The position numbers and the translations under genes are program-made. Of a stretch of DNA of 64,000 bases, positions 9,589-17,968 are shown one piece after another. This stretch comes from a bacterium HR17 (GTDB lineage: Bacteria; Armatimonadota; Fervidibacteria; Fervidibacterales; Fervidibacteraceae). Location: contig BEHT01000005.1 in the NCBI GenBank assembly GCA_002898575.1, positions 35,815-99,814 on the forward strand, in the 5' to 3' direction. Numbering within the stretch: the first letter of the stretch is position 1; the number at the start of each line of letters is the position of its first letter. The notes under the pieces are model-generated. The model was not told the DNA's origin, made no database searches, and saw only the letters and a list, made by a program, of their open reading frames with translations.

Positions 9589-10596
9589 TTACGGCACCAC
9601 GCGCCACAATGCGGCAAATAGGACGAGAGCGATCAACAGGGCAATGAATAAAGTTATCGCCACTGCTAAGGGAGGTGCCAAAGCGACAACCAACCCGCAA
9701 AGGCAAAACGCCGTTTGCAAACTGTAAAGGGCGAAGTTCGCCCGCCATTCGGACCGACCGAACCGCACGGCTAACCGGTGGCTGAGATGGTTACGGTCAC
9801 CTTTCATCAATGGCAGCCCGTGCGTGAGCCGCCAGAGGACGACGAAAGCCATATCCGCCCAAAAACTGCCGACCATCAACGCAGGGGCGAACAGGCGAGC
9901 GGCAATATGGGGATACTCCCCATGCGTCGCTGTAACTCCGAGAACCGCCAGCAAGTAGCCCAACAAGAGGCTACCCGTGTCGCCCATGAAGACGGTCGCA
10001 GGGGGTTTGTTGAACAGCCAGAAACCGAAACTGCCGGCGGCGAGGATGAGCCCAGCGCCCGTTACCAAAGGGTTAGCGGTCAGAAAGCCTAAAAGGGCAA
10101 ACCCAAGGGCGGCGAGGGTGACCAACCCGCTGGCGACCCCATCCATGTTGTCCATCATGTTCACAGCGTTCATCAAAGCCACCGCACAAAATGCGGTCAA
10201 GGGCACCGAAATCCCGTCGGAAAATCCTGCCAAGCGGACGACTCCAAGGGCTGTAGCCACCCCAAGAATGAACTGCGCAAGCAACTTCAAACGAGCGGAG
10301 CAATCCCGCAAATCATCAACCAGTCCAAGCAACAACGCCCCAAGGGCGAAGGGCATCGCCCGCAGCCAAAGGGCACTGCCGTTCAGCAACGCCCACAACA
10401 GCAACGCGCTCAGGGTCCCTGCGGCGATACCCAAGCCGCCGCCGAGAGCGATGGTGCGAGGGTGCGGGTTAAACTTCGGCTCCCAACGGTCGGATCGGGG
10501 GCGATAGATCCACCCCATGCCCACTGCCCATCGGCGCAGTTGGGCTACCGCGACAATCGTCGCCACCAACGCAATCAGCCCGACATAACCGACCAT
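9589..10596 (-). CDS. MraY/WecA-family phospho-sugar transferase (glycosyltransferase family 4)
   Basis: A 335-residue polytopic membrane enzyme that would transfer a sugar-1-phosphate from a UDP-sugar to undecaprenyl phosphate, priming a polysaccharide or cell-wall precursor. Signature motifs are NAVNMMDNMDGVASG (catalytic Asp region) and FMGDTGSLLLGYLLA. About ten hydrophobic segments are visible. ATG 10596 is chosen for GAGGG 7 bases upstream; the frame extends to 10638 without a site. It lacks the UDP-MurNAc-pentapeptide length and motif set of true MraY, so a WecA/TagO-like role is more likely. It is isolated between repeat clusters but may initiate the polymer built by the 15-28 kb cluster. 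Confidence 0.88.
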   Translation of the reverse strand: MVGYVGLIALVATIVAVAQLRRWAVGMGWIYRPRSDRWEPKFNPHPRTIALGGGLGIAAGTLSALLLWALLNGSALWLRAMPFALGALLLGLVDDLRDCSARLKLLAQFILGVATALGVVRLAGFSDGISVPLTAFCAVALMNAVNMMDNMDGVASGLVTLAALGFALLGFLTANPLVTGAGLILAAGSFGFWLFNKPPATVFMGDTGSLLLGYLLAVLGVTATHGEYPHIAARLFAPALMVGSFWADMAFVVLWRLTHGLPLMKGDRNHLSHRLAVRFGRSEWRANFALYSLQTAFCLCGLVVALAPPLAVAITLFIALLIALVLFAALWRVVP

Positions 10597-10849
10597 GTTC
10601 CATCCCTCACAGTCTCTTGACCGCCTAAAACTAAACATGGCTTAAGAATTGGTAAAAAGTGGCGGCATGGTGTGAAGTAATTTTTTGTCCACGGTTGTGT
10701 GGGACTTCTATGACGGATGTCACTTTAAGCGACCGAAGGCAAATAAAATCTCAACGAGGCGTGCGGTGACAGGATCTGCCTTACCGCAGGATCACAGCAC
10801 ACATCCTTGCTCAACCTTTGAACAACATCGCCTAAAGAAAATCCTTAAA

Positions 10850-11050
10850 TCGGAGGGCGCGTCTCCCGACGCGCCGATGTTCGGCGGCTCAGGAGAGCCG
10901 CCCTCCGAAGAGTTTGTCGTTCGGAGGGCGCGTCGCCCGACGCGCCGATGTTCGGCGGCTCAAGAGAGCCACCCTCCGAAAGTTTGCTGTTCGGAGGGTG
11001 CGTCTCCCGACGCACCGTTTTTTCGGCGGCTCAGAAGAGCCGCCCTCCGA
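10850..11050 (+). repeat. Three family A repeats
   Basis: Units at 10850-10908, 10921-10979 and 10991-11050. The third has hairpin 1 arms GTGCGTC/GACGCAC where the first has GCGCGTC/GACGCGC, a compensated base-pair change. They occupy the middle of a 770-base gap; 10597-10849 holds no gene I can support. Confidence 0.87.
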
Positions 11051-11182
11051 ACGCCCCCCCCAAATGCATGCACCAAAAGGGGGGATCACAAAGTCATCCA
11101 AAGTCCTAAAAGTTTCCCCCCTCTTTGCCGATCACGATAACAGCACGCCACGACCCAACTGGTAAGTCTTGGGTCTTGGTGT

Positions 11183-11368
11183 TTGGCTTATGTTTACTTA
11201 ACAAGGAAAGTAAAGGCGGTCGGGGCTTCCGACCGACCTGAGCTGCAAAAACCCAAAAGGAGGGATCAGCTGATGCGTCGGCTCAAAGTTTGCCGTATCG
11301 TTCATTGTCGCACCCACCAAAGCCTAGGGCGTGAAGCCCAGGGAAAAAATCAAAAGGAGGTGTCGTCT
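11183..11368 (+). promoter_or_regulatory. Structured 5' leader with an alternative upstream start
   Basis: Upstream of the small lipoprotein are several potential stems: TTTACTT/AAGTAAA near 11189-11215, and GGTCGG/CCGACC around 11218-11236. There are also two ribosome binding sites, AAAAGGAGGGAT before ATG 11273 and AAAAGGAGGTG before ATG 11369. ATG 11273 is in frame with the lipoprotein but would add 32 basic residues before the signal peptide. Whether this is a leader peptide, a riboswitch or simply an untranslated leader is unresolved. Confidence 0.35.
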
Positions 11369-11839
11369 ATGTTGCGCCTTGCAGGTTTTGGCGTCATCGC
11401 CACCTTAACGCTGCTGACCGCCTTCGGCTGCGGCGGGCATAGTGGCACAATGCCGTCCGTGTCAGACAACCAAACCTTTGCCTTTCCTCCTCGTGGGGGG
11501 CAGCCTCCGAGCGCACCTCAATTAATTCGCCCGAATGAGGTAAAGATTGCCTACATACGAGACGGGAAAATTCGCTTTGTCGTAAGGGCAACAGACCCCG
11601 AAGGTGACCGCTTGAAATACCGTATTGTTCTCAAGCAAAATGGAAATGTCATTGCTACCTTTGACCAAACTGTAGACCCAACAGGATGGAGCAAACCTGA
11701 CTACGGCAGCGGTGAATATGCCATTTTGGCAGTTCCTATCCCTGCAGGAAGTTATGAATGGAACGCCCAAGCCTTTGACGGTTCTACATGGGGGGCGTTC
11801 CATAATACAGACGCAACCTTTATTTACGCTCCGAAGTAG
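11369..11839 (+). CDS. Small predicted lipoprotein with Ig/fibronectin-like domain
   Basis: A 156-residue secreted protein. The N-terminus (MLRLAGFGVIATLTLLTAFGCGG) is a hydrophobic signal followed by Cys, a divergent lipobox. A short Pro/Gly/Ser linker precedes a domain reading IRPNEVKIAYIRDGKIRF, VVRATDPEGDRLKYRI and YEWNAQAFDGSTWG. That resembles Ig-like or fibronectin type III domains used by surface proteins. ATG 11369 has AAAAGGAGGTG 8 bases upstream. It is convergent with the PEP-CTERM gene, and a hairpin separates the two. Confidence 0.72.
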   Translation: MLRLAGFGVIATLTLLTAFGCGGHSGTMPSVSDNQTFAFPPRGGQPPSAPQLIRPNEVKIAYIRDGKIRFVVRATDPEGDRLKYRIVLKQNGNVIATFDQTVDPTGWSKPDYGSGEYAILAVPIPAGSYEWNAQAFDGSTWGAFHNTDATFIYAPK

Positions 11840-11843
11840 TGAA

Positions 11844-11882
11844 ATGAGAGGGGCGGTCCTTTTAAGGATTCGCCCCTCTCAT
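11844..11882. terminator. Bidirectional terminator-like hairpin between convergent genes
   Basis: ATGAGAGGGGCG (11844-11855) and CGCCCCTCTCAT (11871-11882) form a perfect 12-bp stem right after the lipoprotein stop and 15 bases from the 3' end of the convergent PEP-CTERM gene. The loop itself holds TCCTTTTAAGGA. T-runs are weak on both sides, so termination is inferred mainly from position. Confidence 0.6.
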
Positions 11883-11896
11883 GCTCAATTTACCCA

Positions 11897-12637
11897 TCAC
11901 TTTTTGCTTCGGCGTTGCCATACTAATATTCCCGCTAAGCTCGTGGCTAACAACATAAACATACCTGGCTCAGGTGAGGGAACTGGAACAGGTTCACCAT
12001 AAGTTACGCCTCCCAAAGTTACCATACCCCACCAACTAGCACTATCTTGGGCTTTAGCTTCTCCATACGTTGGAGCGCGGGGGTCTATTATGTAAAGCAC
12101 CAAAGATTCCCTACCTAGCGAGATAGTGATCCCAGAGAGTGTGTATGAAACACTGTTTGGATCTGGAAAGAATGCATTGTAGTTTCCAAGATTACCCTGA
12201 GGCGTACCGCCAGGCTCAGTTTCTACTGATAGATTACCAAAATTCGTTGAATTATGCCCCGACCATAGGGGAGGGTTGTTTGCGTCTAAGTCTCCTGCCT
12301 TAATACCAATTTCGTCATTGTTTCCCTGAGCGCCGCCGTACTTCACATTAAAGGCTCGTATCCCACTTGACCCTGCAGTGTTCTCCAGTTGATACATGTA
12401 AACGAAAGAACCCGGATAGCCCCAAACCCCAACGGAATCGTATAAGACTATCCAGTCAACAGTAATGTAGTCAGTTGTGTTTAAAGGGTTCACCAGTTTG
12501 GACTGACCAGCTCTCATCTCTCCAGGCGCCCATGGACCACTTAAAGAGGGCAACGGCAAGGCGAACAACCTTACACTCATCGCTGCCAACAACCCTGCAA
12601 TGGCGGTCGTCACCAACAAACTCTTGAATGCCCGCAT
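11897..12637 (-). CDS. PEP-CTERM sorting-domain protein
   Basis: A 246-residue exported protein. It has a signal peptide (MRAFKSLLVTTAIAGLLAAM) and a C-terminal sorting signal: SPEPG, a hydrophobic helix (MFMLLATSLAGILVW) and a basic tail (QRRSKK). That tripartite end is the exosortase recognition signal, so the protein should be cut and processed by an exosortase such as the one encoded at 17965-19500. The middle (about 35-215) is Gly/Asn/Ser-rich, probably beta, with no recognised catalytic motif. Base composition is noticeably more AT-rich than its neighbours. A plausible minus-strand -10 box lies upstream at 12710-12715. Confidence 0.88.
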   Translation of the reverse strand: MRAFKSLLVTTAIAGLLAAMSVRLFALPLPSLSGPWAPGEMRAGQSKLVNPLNTTDYITVDWIVLYDSVGVWGYPGSFVYMYQLENTAGSSGIRAFNVKYGGAQGNNDEIGIKAGDLDANNPPLWSGHNSTNFGNLSVETEPGGTPQGNLGNYNAFFPDPNSVSYTLSGITISLGRESLVLYIIDPRAPTYGEAKAQDSASWWGMVTLGGVTYGEPVPVPSPEPGMFMLLATSLAGILVWQRRSKK

Positions 12638-12709
12638 CTTCCTTCGTCCTCCTTTCAGTGCGTCGGGCTGATTTTCGCCCTCAGCATATAATTACGACTT
12701 GGACGATAA

Positions 12710-12740
12710 ATTATAACCACCAACGGCAGCGGGGAGTCAA
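12710..12740 (-). promoter_or_regulatory. Candidate promoter for the PEP-CTERM gene
   Basis: On the minus strand TTGACT (12740-12735) and TATAAT (12715-12710) are separated by 19 bases, longer than ideal. The -35-like box touches the edge of a family A half repeat at 12740. The -10 match is perfect; the -35 is 5 of 6. Confidence 0.4.
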
Positions 12741-12970
12741 TCGGCGCGTCAGGAGATGCGCCCTCCGAACGACAAACTCTCGGAGGGCGGCTCTCCTGAG
12801 CCGCCGAAGAAAGAGCGGCGCATCAGGAGATGCGCCCTCCGAGCGACAAACTTTCGGAGGGCGGCTCTCCTGAGCCGCCGAACATCGGCGCATCGGGAGA
12901 TGCGCCCTCCGAAGGGCGAACAACCGGAGCCGAGCAAACGGCTGCGGCTCACCAGAAGGTTCGCCCTCCG
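12740..12970 (-). repeat. Family A repeat cluster
   Basis: A half unit at 12740-12767 is followed by complete units at 12780-12842 (13-base linker CGAAGAAAGAGCG) and 12854-12912 (short linker). A degenerate unit at about 12912-12970 keeps only the outer similarity (CCGGAGCC ... GGTTCGCCCTCCGA). Open reading frames here are repeat artefacts. Confidence 0.85.
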
Positions 12971-13010
12971 AAGCGCAATTTATCCATTCCCCCACCTATC
13001 GCTATTACCT

Positions 13011-13230
13011 TTGTCGCGTCGGGGTTTATCCCCGATGGTCGTTGATGGTCGTTTAACGACCGTCGCCCGCAAGGGACGACATTACGGATTTGGAGGTCAT
13101 TGCGGTAGCGTCGGGGCTTGTCCCCGACGGTCATTAAACGACCGTCGCCCACAAGGGGCGACGCTACCGATTCATCATCGCCCGCAAGGGGCAACAATAC
13201 GGAGTTTGTTACCGCCCACACAAGAGGCGA
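13011..13230 (+). repeat. Family B repeat cluster
   Basis: A degenerate unit at about 13011-13085 has a duplicated GGTCGTT. A clean 65-bp unit lies at 13104-13168 (GGTAGCGTC ... GACGCTACC with inner hairpins GGGGCTTGTCCCC and GCCCACAAGGGGC). A decayed third unit lies at about 13175-13230. Confidence 0.78.
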
Positions 13231-13245
13231 CGGTTGATACCGGCG

Positions 13246-13986
13246 TCAAGCGGACATTTTTCGTCTCACCCAATTTCGTCTCACCAAAGCAGCCAATGTG
13301 CCGACAACGACCAACAAACCGGCAGCCGGTTCAGGGGTGTGCCAGACAGCATCGTGGGAGAAGGGGGCGAACCGATATTTGAACCGACCACTGTTCTTCC
13401 CCTGCACATGGTTGTAAGCGTCAAAATGGACACCGCTGGGAAACCCTGAGATGGTGATCAAATATGCGTTAATTTGCCCCCGTTGGGGAAAGTTCGTCGG
13501 GAACTGGTTGGTAAAGTCGCCGATGGGTGAATCGGTAAGGGTGAAGTTGCCCAAGTTCCACTCGTAGAACCGAACATTTGGACCGTAGGCGTCATGCTTG
13601 GGTAAGGGGCTACCATCGCCCAACAACGGCAGAGCCCCAGGAGGCGATGGGAAATTGTCGGTCAGTGTCGGCGACGGAGGGAATGAAGGATCGCCGGGAG
13701 AGGGGAGAAGCCCTGGCGTCGCCGTTGACGGTTCGATGGTAATAGTGCCTGTTTCATCTGCTTTCACCGCCGCTGCCAACCGCACGTCGTGGATCGTCCC
13801 ATATCGTCCGACATTGCCGATGACCCAGAGTTTCAACTCCCCGCCGGTCACGATACGCCAACTCTCTGTTGCTGGGTCGTAGGTAGCGCCCTCAATGTAA
13901 AGTTGCAGCGTTGGAATAGCGTGCAGGGGCATTGCGCTTAACAACGCAAGCAGAGCGATAAATGCAGCCCGCAGCCTAGCCGCCAT
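13246..13986 (-). CDS. PEP-CTERM sorting-domain protein
   Basis: A 246-residue secreted protein with a signal peptide (MAARLRAAFIALLALLSAMPLHA). The C-terminal exosortase signal reads TPEPAAGLLVVVGTLAALV followed by a basic tail. The central region is rich in Pro/Gly and beta-prone; no enzyme motif is seen. It shares only the sorting architecture with the PEP-CTERM protein at 11897-12637. ATG 13986 is used because GAGGTGA lies about 5 bases upstream; a GTG at 13995 sits inside that site. It is likely a substrate of the exosortase at 17965-19500 and a component of the extracellular matrix. Confidence 0.87.
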   Translation of the reverse strand: MAARLRAAFIALLALLSAMPLHAIPTLQLYIEGATYDPATESWRIVTGGELKLWVIGNVGRYGTIHDVRLAAAVKADETGTITIEPSTATPGLLPSPGDPSFPPSPTLTDNFPSPPGALPLLGDGSPLPKHDAYGPNVRFYEWNLGNFTLTDSPIGDFTNQFPTNFPQRGQINAYLITISGFPSGVHFDAYNHVQGKNSGRFKYRFAPFSHDAVWHTPEPAAGLLVVVGTLAALVRRNWVRRKMSA

Positions 13987-14041
13987 CTGACTCACCTCTA
14001 AAGGTTAGGCACCACAACGATGTGCCCAGATGTTTACTGCC

Positions 14042-14264
14042 GATGTTCGGCGGCTCAGGAGAGCCGCCCTCCGAGGGTGTTGGAGGGCGCGTTTCCCAAT
14101 GCGCCGATGTTTGGCGGCTCAGAGAGCCGCCCTCCGAGGGTGTCGGAGGGCGCGTTTCCCAATGCGCCGATGTTCGGCGGCTCGGAGAGCCGCCCTCCGA
14201 GAGTGTTGGAGGGCGCGTCTCCCGACGCGCCGATGTTCGGCGGCTCAGGAGAGCCGCCCTCCGA
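14042..14264 (+). repeat. Family A repeats in tandem
   Basis: A half unit (14042-14075) is followed by three units at 14081-14138, 14143-14200 and 14207-14264. Some have hairpin 1 arms GCGCGTT/AATGCGC with a tolerated G-T pair. Their linkers are short. The remaining DNA to 14393 holds no supported gene. Confidence 0.86.
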
Positions 14265-14393
14265 CCAAACCCCATTATTCAACACAGCGAATGTATACAA
14301 TACTCAGGTTGAACTTACGACAACGCAAAGCATTTGATAACCTTGCCCCTCGGCAGGGTGGCGCTTGACCTTTCCGCGCGGTGGTGGTGTGGC

Positions 14394-14921
14394 TTACCTT
14401 AAGGGCTCTAACAGATGGCGGAGGCGTTCTAAGATGCGGCAGAGCCGTTTGTGGACAGCGGGCTGGCTGATGCCCAATTCACGCGCCAGTTCGCGCTCAG
14501 TGGCGCCGTCCCAAAACTTGCGTTCAATGAGGTAGCGCTCTTCTTCAGACAGGCGCGAGAGGGCTTGGCGAATCACAAGGGCTACCCAAACTGTGTCACT
14601 TTCGTCTTCAGCGCCGATTGCCGCATAGTATTCCCAACTCTCAAGGTCGCTCTCACCGTCACCATCTTCACTACTGTCGCCGTTGGGTGTGACCCAACGG
14701 ACGCCGTAGTTCCATTCGTCTCGGTAGCGGCGCATGAGGGCTGCCATGATGAAGCGGCGCAGTTCCGCTTCATCGCGAATGCCCTTGCTCAACCCCTCCC
14801 ACAGCGCCGCCCAGGCGGTGGCAAGCAGTTCTTCCTGCCAATCGTCGGGCGACCAGTGCGGGGGCGTTCGCCACCGCTTCGCCCAAGCGAGGCATTGAGT
14901 TAAGAGATTGATGGTTTGCAT
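14394..14921 (-). CDS. RNA polymerase sigma factor, sigma-70 family
   Basis: A 175-residue sigma factor-like protein. The N-terminal half is helical with an atypical region 2 (DDWQEELLATAWAALWEGL ... FIMAALMRRYRDEWNYG). The C-terminal half is a clear region 4 (LSRLSEEERYLIERKFWDG, ATERELARELGISQPAVHKR). An acidic spacer (SSEDGDGESDLESWE) joins them. Start is uncertain: ATG 14921 or TTG 14936, neither with a good ribosome binding site. It lies just downstream, same strand, of the polysaccharide/exosortase cluster but separated by about 85 bases, so it could regulate or be independent of it. No anti-sigma gene is adjacent. Confidence 0.8.
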   Translation of the reverse strand: MQTINLLTQCLAWAKRWRTPPHWSPDDWQEELLATAWAALWEGLSKGIRDEAELRRFIMAALMRRYRDEWNYGVRWVTPNGDSSEDGDGESDLESWEYYAAIGAEDESDTVWVALVIRQALSRLSEEERYLIERKFWDGATERELARELGISQPAVHKRLCRILERLRHLLEPLR

Positions 14922-15005
14922 AGTGGTTTGGGGCAATTAGTTGCGCTGCGGTCGTGCGGCTATGTCGCCGTCGGGCAAGAGCCCGACCCTCCAAGTGCCG
15001 TCATC

Positions 15006-17336
15006 TTACGGTCGGGTGGGTGCCCGCCCTTCCGAAGGTTGCGGTTCTCCTTGCTTCTTTCCCGCCTTGCTGAGGTAGCGTTGGGCAAGGTCAACGCGCC
15101 CCAGTTCGGTGTAAACCATGCCGAGGTGGTAGTTGATTTCAGCATTGTCCGGCAACAGAGCGCAAGCGCGTTGAAGGCGCTGGAGGGCGCGGTTAAGCCG
15201 CCACCGAACGGCAGAGCGGTTCCCACTGGTCCGCCCCAACAGAAAATCCACCCAACCTGCTGTGTCCAAAATGTGCGCGAGGACAAGGGGATCGTTGGGC
15301 GCGCGTTCCAAGGCGTAGTTAGCCCACCGGTCCGCTTGGCGCAAGAAAAGCGTCGCTTGCCAGTCGTTGCCGGGTTGCCGTGCCAAACGCTCGGCAATTT
15401 GCAAATAAACCCATGCCAAGTTGTTCGCTGCGGCGAAGAAACCGGGCGCTTCGCCCAGCGCGGCTTGAAAGGCGCGTGCGGCTTCCAGCCATCGTTCTCG
15501 TAGAAGCCAAACATTACCCAACGCGAAGAAAGTCCCTGCGTGAGGGTGCTGCTGCACAGCCGCCAGCGCCAAGCGTTCGGCGCGGGCGAAGTCCTTTTTT
15601 TGGAGGGCGCGGTCAATGTCTTTAAGCAACGCGCTGACAGGTTGATGTGTGGCGCTGTTTTGGACGGGTTGCCGTCCGTCCCGCAAGGGTTTTGGCGCGG
15701 CGATGAGAAAGGGGGTCATCGCAATCATTTGTTGCGCGCGCAGGGCGACCGGGTAGAAGCGGTTCATGAACGGGCGTCCAGCGACCAACGCCAGCCGCAA
15801 CGCCCGGTCGGTTTCGCCGCCGACCTGTAACAGGGCACTGGGGCTGACCCAGAAATGGGTGACCTTGCGGTCTAAGCCCAGCCGTCGCCAGTCGGTCAGG
15901 TGGCATGGAAGCCACACGACCGGACGGCGCCAGTAGAAGGCAAACCAACGAGGCTCATCCGTCGCCAGCACGCCTTTGGACGGGATGAACCGCGCGCCGA
16001 ACAGCGCCGATTGCCCCGCCACATTGAACCGATCGGGCACCAAAGATTGCATCAAGCGCACCGCTGCTAAGCCCTGACCGCTCAGCACCATCAACCCCAC
16101 CAGTAAAGAACACGCCGACGGCACGAGGGTGCGTTGGACAGGGACACGGGTCAATCGCTGCCACAACGGGCGTGCGACTACCCACTCTACTGCTGCCAAC
16201 GCGACCATGACGGTCAACACGCTCGCTAAGGGCGCGAAAAAAGTCGTCACGGTGGCATCCACGCGTGTGAACAAAAGGACCGCCACGACGGTCGGCAGAA
16301 GGGTCAGCATGAGGGCGACGGGCAGGCGCTGTCCGAGCGTTGCCCAGCGTCGCCATAACACCCAACTGAAAAGGACACCGATGACCAACCACCAGCCCCA
16401 ACTCGCCCCGACTTGGGGCAAACGCTGCAGATTTATGCGGCTTTTGCGCAGGATGTCGGGCAGGTGGTGCAAAGTCAACTGCAATGCCGATGGCGATTGC
16501 TCAAAAGTGTGCCGATAGATCGTGTCGCCGGGAAACGCGCGCGTGTCCAGCAAAAAGGCGTAAACTTTCTGAGGGGTGAAGGGGTGTCCCGCCCAGCGCC
16601 AGTTGCGCACTGCGACCGGCAGCAAAATCACCAACAGCGTGAGGGCAAAGAGCCACCGCGCTTTGGCAGGTTGCCAACGCCGGCTCAACAGCGCCACCGG
16701 CACAGCCGCTAAAGCCAGCCCTTGCGCCATCGCAGCCCCTCCCAGCAGAGCGCCGCTGAGGACAGCGAACCGTCCCGTCCATGGAGAGCGCAATGTCGCG
16801 ACGGTGACCCAAAGCGTAAACAAGCACGCCGCCAAGGCTGCTGGGTGCCCCAGCCCGCTGACCAACAGAGCGACTGGGGTCGCAAAAACCAACCCTGCGG
16901 CGACAACGCCTCCCCAGCGGTTGGTCAACCGCGCCGCTAACAGTCCTGCCAAGGTCGCAGTCAAGCCCATCAATGCCCCTGCCAGGTAGGCGGCGTAACG
17001 CTCCGTGGCTTGCCCCAACGCGGCGAACACAGCACCCCAAACGAGCAACGGCAAGGGCGGATGGTAAAGGTCGGTCATCGGAGCCATCGGGGTTTGAGCG
17101 GTCATTGCCAACGGGCGCAGGACGAAAGTGCGTAACCCTTTGCCGTCAGCGACATTCGCTGCCACTTGCAAAAAATCCAGCACTTCCAAGTTGTTCACCG
17201 CACCGATTTGGCGGACATGCATCCAGTGCGCGACACCGATACCGACCGCTGCCCCAAGCGCCATCAATAGGGCGCTAACGCCCACTGGCGCCCAAGTGGT
17301 CAGCCATGTCACCCAACTGCGCCATCGTCGGAGCAT
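15006..17336 (-). CDS. GT39-like membrane glycosyltransferase fused to C-terminal TPR domain
   Basis: A 776-residue protein. Residues about 1-470 hold ten or more membrane segments in the layout of the dolichyl-phosphate-mannose/ArnT-like (PMT) glycosyltransferases, including a loop with DLYHPPLPLLVWG. Residues about 575-770 are soluble TPR-like repeats (ARAERLALAAVQQHPHAGTF, FALGNVWLLRERWLEAARAF, NYHLGMVYTELGRVDLAQRY). The TPR part may dock partner proteins of the export or sorting machinery. Only a weak GAGG precedes ATG 17336. It is the last gene of the exosortase/exopolysaccharide run, 62 bases after the unknown gene at 17399. The substrate is unknown. Confidence 0.78.
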   Translation of the reverse strand: MLRRWRSWVTWLTTWAPVGVSALLMALGAAVGIGVAHWMHVRQIGAVNNLEVLDFLQVAANVADGKGLRTFVLRPLAMTAQTPMAPMTDLYHPPLPLLVWGAVFAALGQATERYAAYLAGALMGLTATLAGLLAARLTNRWGGVVAAGLVFATPVALLVSGLGHPAALAACLFTLWVTVATLRSPWTGRFAVLSGALLGGAAMAQGLALAAVPVALLSRRWQPAKARWLFALTLLVILLPVAVRNWRWAGHPFTPQKVYAFLLDTRAFPGDTIYRHTFEQSPSALQLTLHHLPDILRKSRINLQRLPQVGASWGWWLVIGVLFSWVLWRRWATLGQRLPVALMLTLLPTVVAVLLFTRVDATVTTFFAPLASVLTVMVALAAVEWVVARPLWQRLTRVPVQRTLVPSACSLLVGLMVLSGQGLAAVRLMQSLVPDRFNVAGQSALFGARFIPSKGVLATDEPRWFAFYWRRPVVWLPCHLTDWRRLGLDRKVTHFWVSPSALLQVGGETDRALRLALVAGRPFMNRFYPVALRAQQMIAMTPFLIAAPKPLRDGRQPVQNSATHQPVSALLKDIDRALQKKDFARAERLALAAVQQHPHAGTFFALGNVWLLRERWLEAARAFQAALGEAPGFFAAANNLAWVYLQIAERLARQPGNDWQATLFLRQADRWANYALERAPNDPLVLAHILDTAGWVDFLLGRTSGNRSAVRWRLNRALQRLQRACALLPDNAEINYHLGMVYTELGRVDLAQRYLSKAGKKQGEPQPSEGRAPTRP

Positions 17337-17398
17337 GGATCATCGCATCCTCAAAGGGTTGTTTTGAGCCGTTTTTGCCTGCGTCATGGCTGCAGCGG

Positions 17399-17968
17399 TT
17401 ATGGGTCAACGGCGTTGTTGAACCCTGCGATGAACCCATGTTCGTGCAGCCATGCCAACTTGGCGCAAGTGGCTCGTTTCAACGCCATTTTTTCCGTCTC
17501 GGTCAGGACACTAAACCAATCGCAATAACACCACGCCGCTTCGGGAGCCAGCAAGTTGTGCCGCATCAAGTTGCCGCAGACCCGTTCCCAAACGCGCTCT
17601 GCGACTTGTGTGATGCGGGTCACCGTCTCCGGTGTCCAATCGGGCAAGGGTTCGTAAAACACCCAACGCCACATCCTGTCCTCATTGAGCGGAAACAGCA
17701 ACGCGGCAGCCACTGAACCGGTTTTGGGCAGGTAGAGAGCGACAGGGATGGGTGAGACTTCCGTGCATTCCACTTGTGGCGGCAGCGCCCGTTGGGCTTG
17801 GCACCATTCCCGCACTCCCCGCACTTTCAGCGACCAGACCGAATCAGGCGGGCTGTCACGCAACATTTCGCTGGACTCCCAGAGCGTAACGACCTGCTCC
17901 AGCGCATCCAGCAAGCGTTGCCATGCCTGACCGTGCATGGTCAAGACAGCACGGTAATTGACTGTCAT
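17399..17968 (-). CDS. Unknown protein translationally coupled to the exosortase
   Basis: A 189-residue soluble protein I do not recognise. It has no signal peptide or membrane segment. Trp and Cys are frequent (WCYCDW, CAKLAWLHEHGF). Its ATG at 17968 overlaps the exosortase stop codon as ATGA, and GGGGAGG lies 9 bases upstream inside the exosortase gene, so the two are almost certainly co-translated. That coupling suggests a role in exosortase function, polymer export or its regulation. It does not resemble EpsI, whose domain is already fused to the exosortase. Confidence 0.7.
   Translation of the reverse strand: MTVNYRAVLTMHGQAWQRLLDALEQVVTLWESSEMLRDSPPDSVWSLKVRGVREWCQAQRALPPQVECTEVSPIPVALYLPKTGSVAAALLFPLNEDRMWRWVFYEPLPDWTPETVTRITQVAERVWERVCGNLMRHNLLAPEAAWCYCDWFSVLTETEKMALKRATCAKLAWLHEHGFIAGFNNAVDP

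Noticed and set aside
11183..11368. Cyclic-di-GMP riboswitch upstream of the small lipoprotein
   Set aside because: Some short stretches look similar by eye (CACCAAAGCCTAGGG), but the conserved core and tetraloop-receptor pattern could not be found.
13104..13168. Family B unit as a tRNA gene
   Set aside because: The cloverleaf has no T-loop GTTCRA, D-loop or anticodon pattern, the stems are the wrong lengths and loops vary freely.
14268..14290. Shared flank CCATTATTCAACACAGC after A repeats at 14268 and near 48010
   Set aside because: A short similarity seen in only two places; it may be coincidence or a fragment of a longer repeat, and there is too little sequence to decide.
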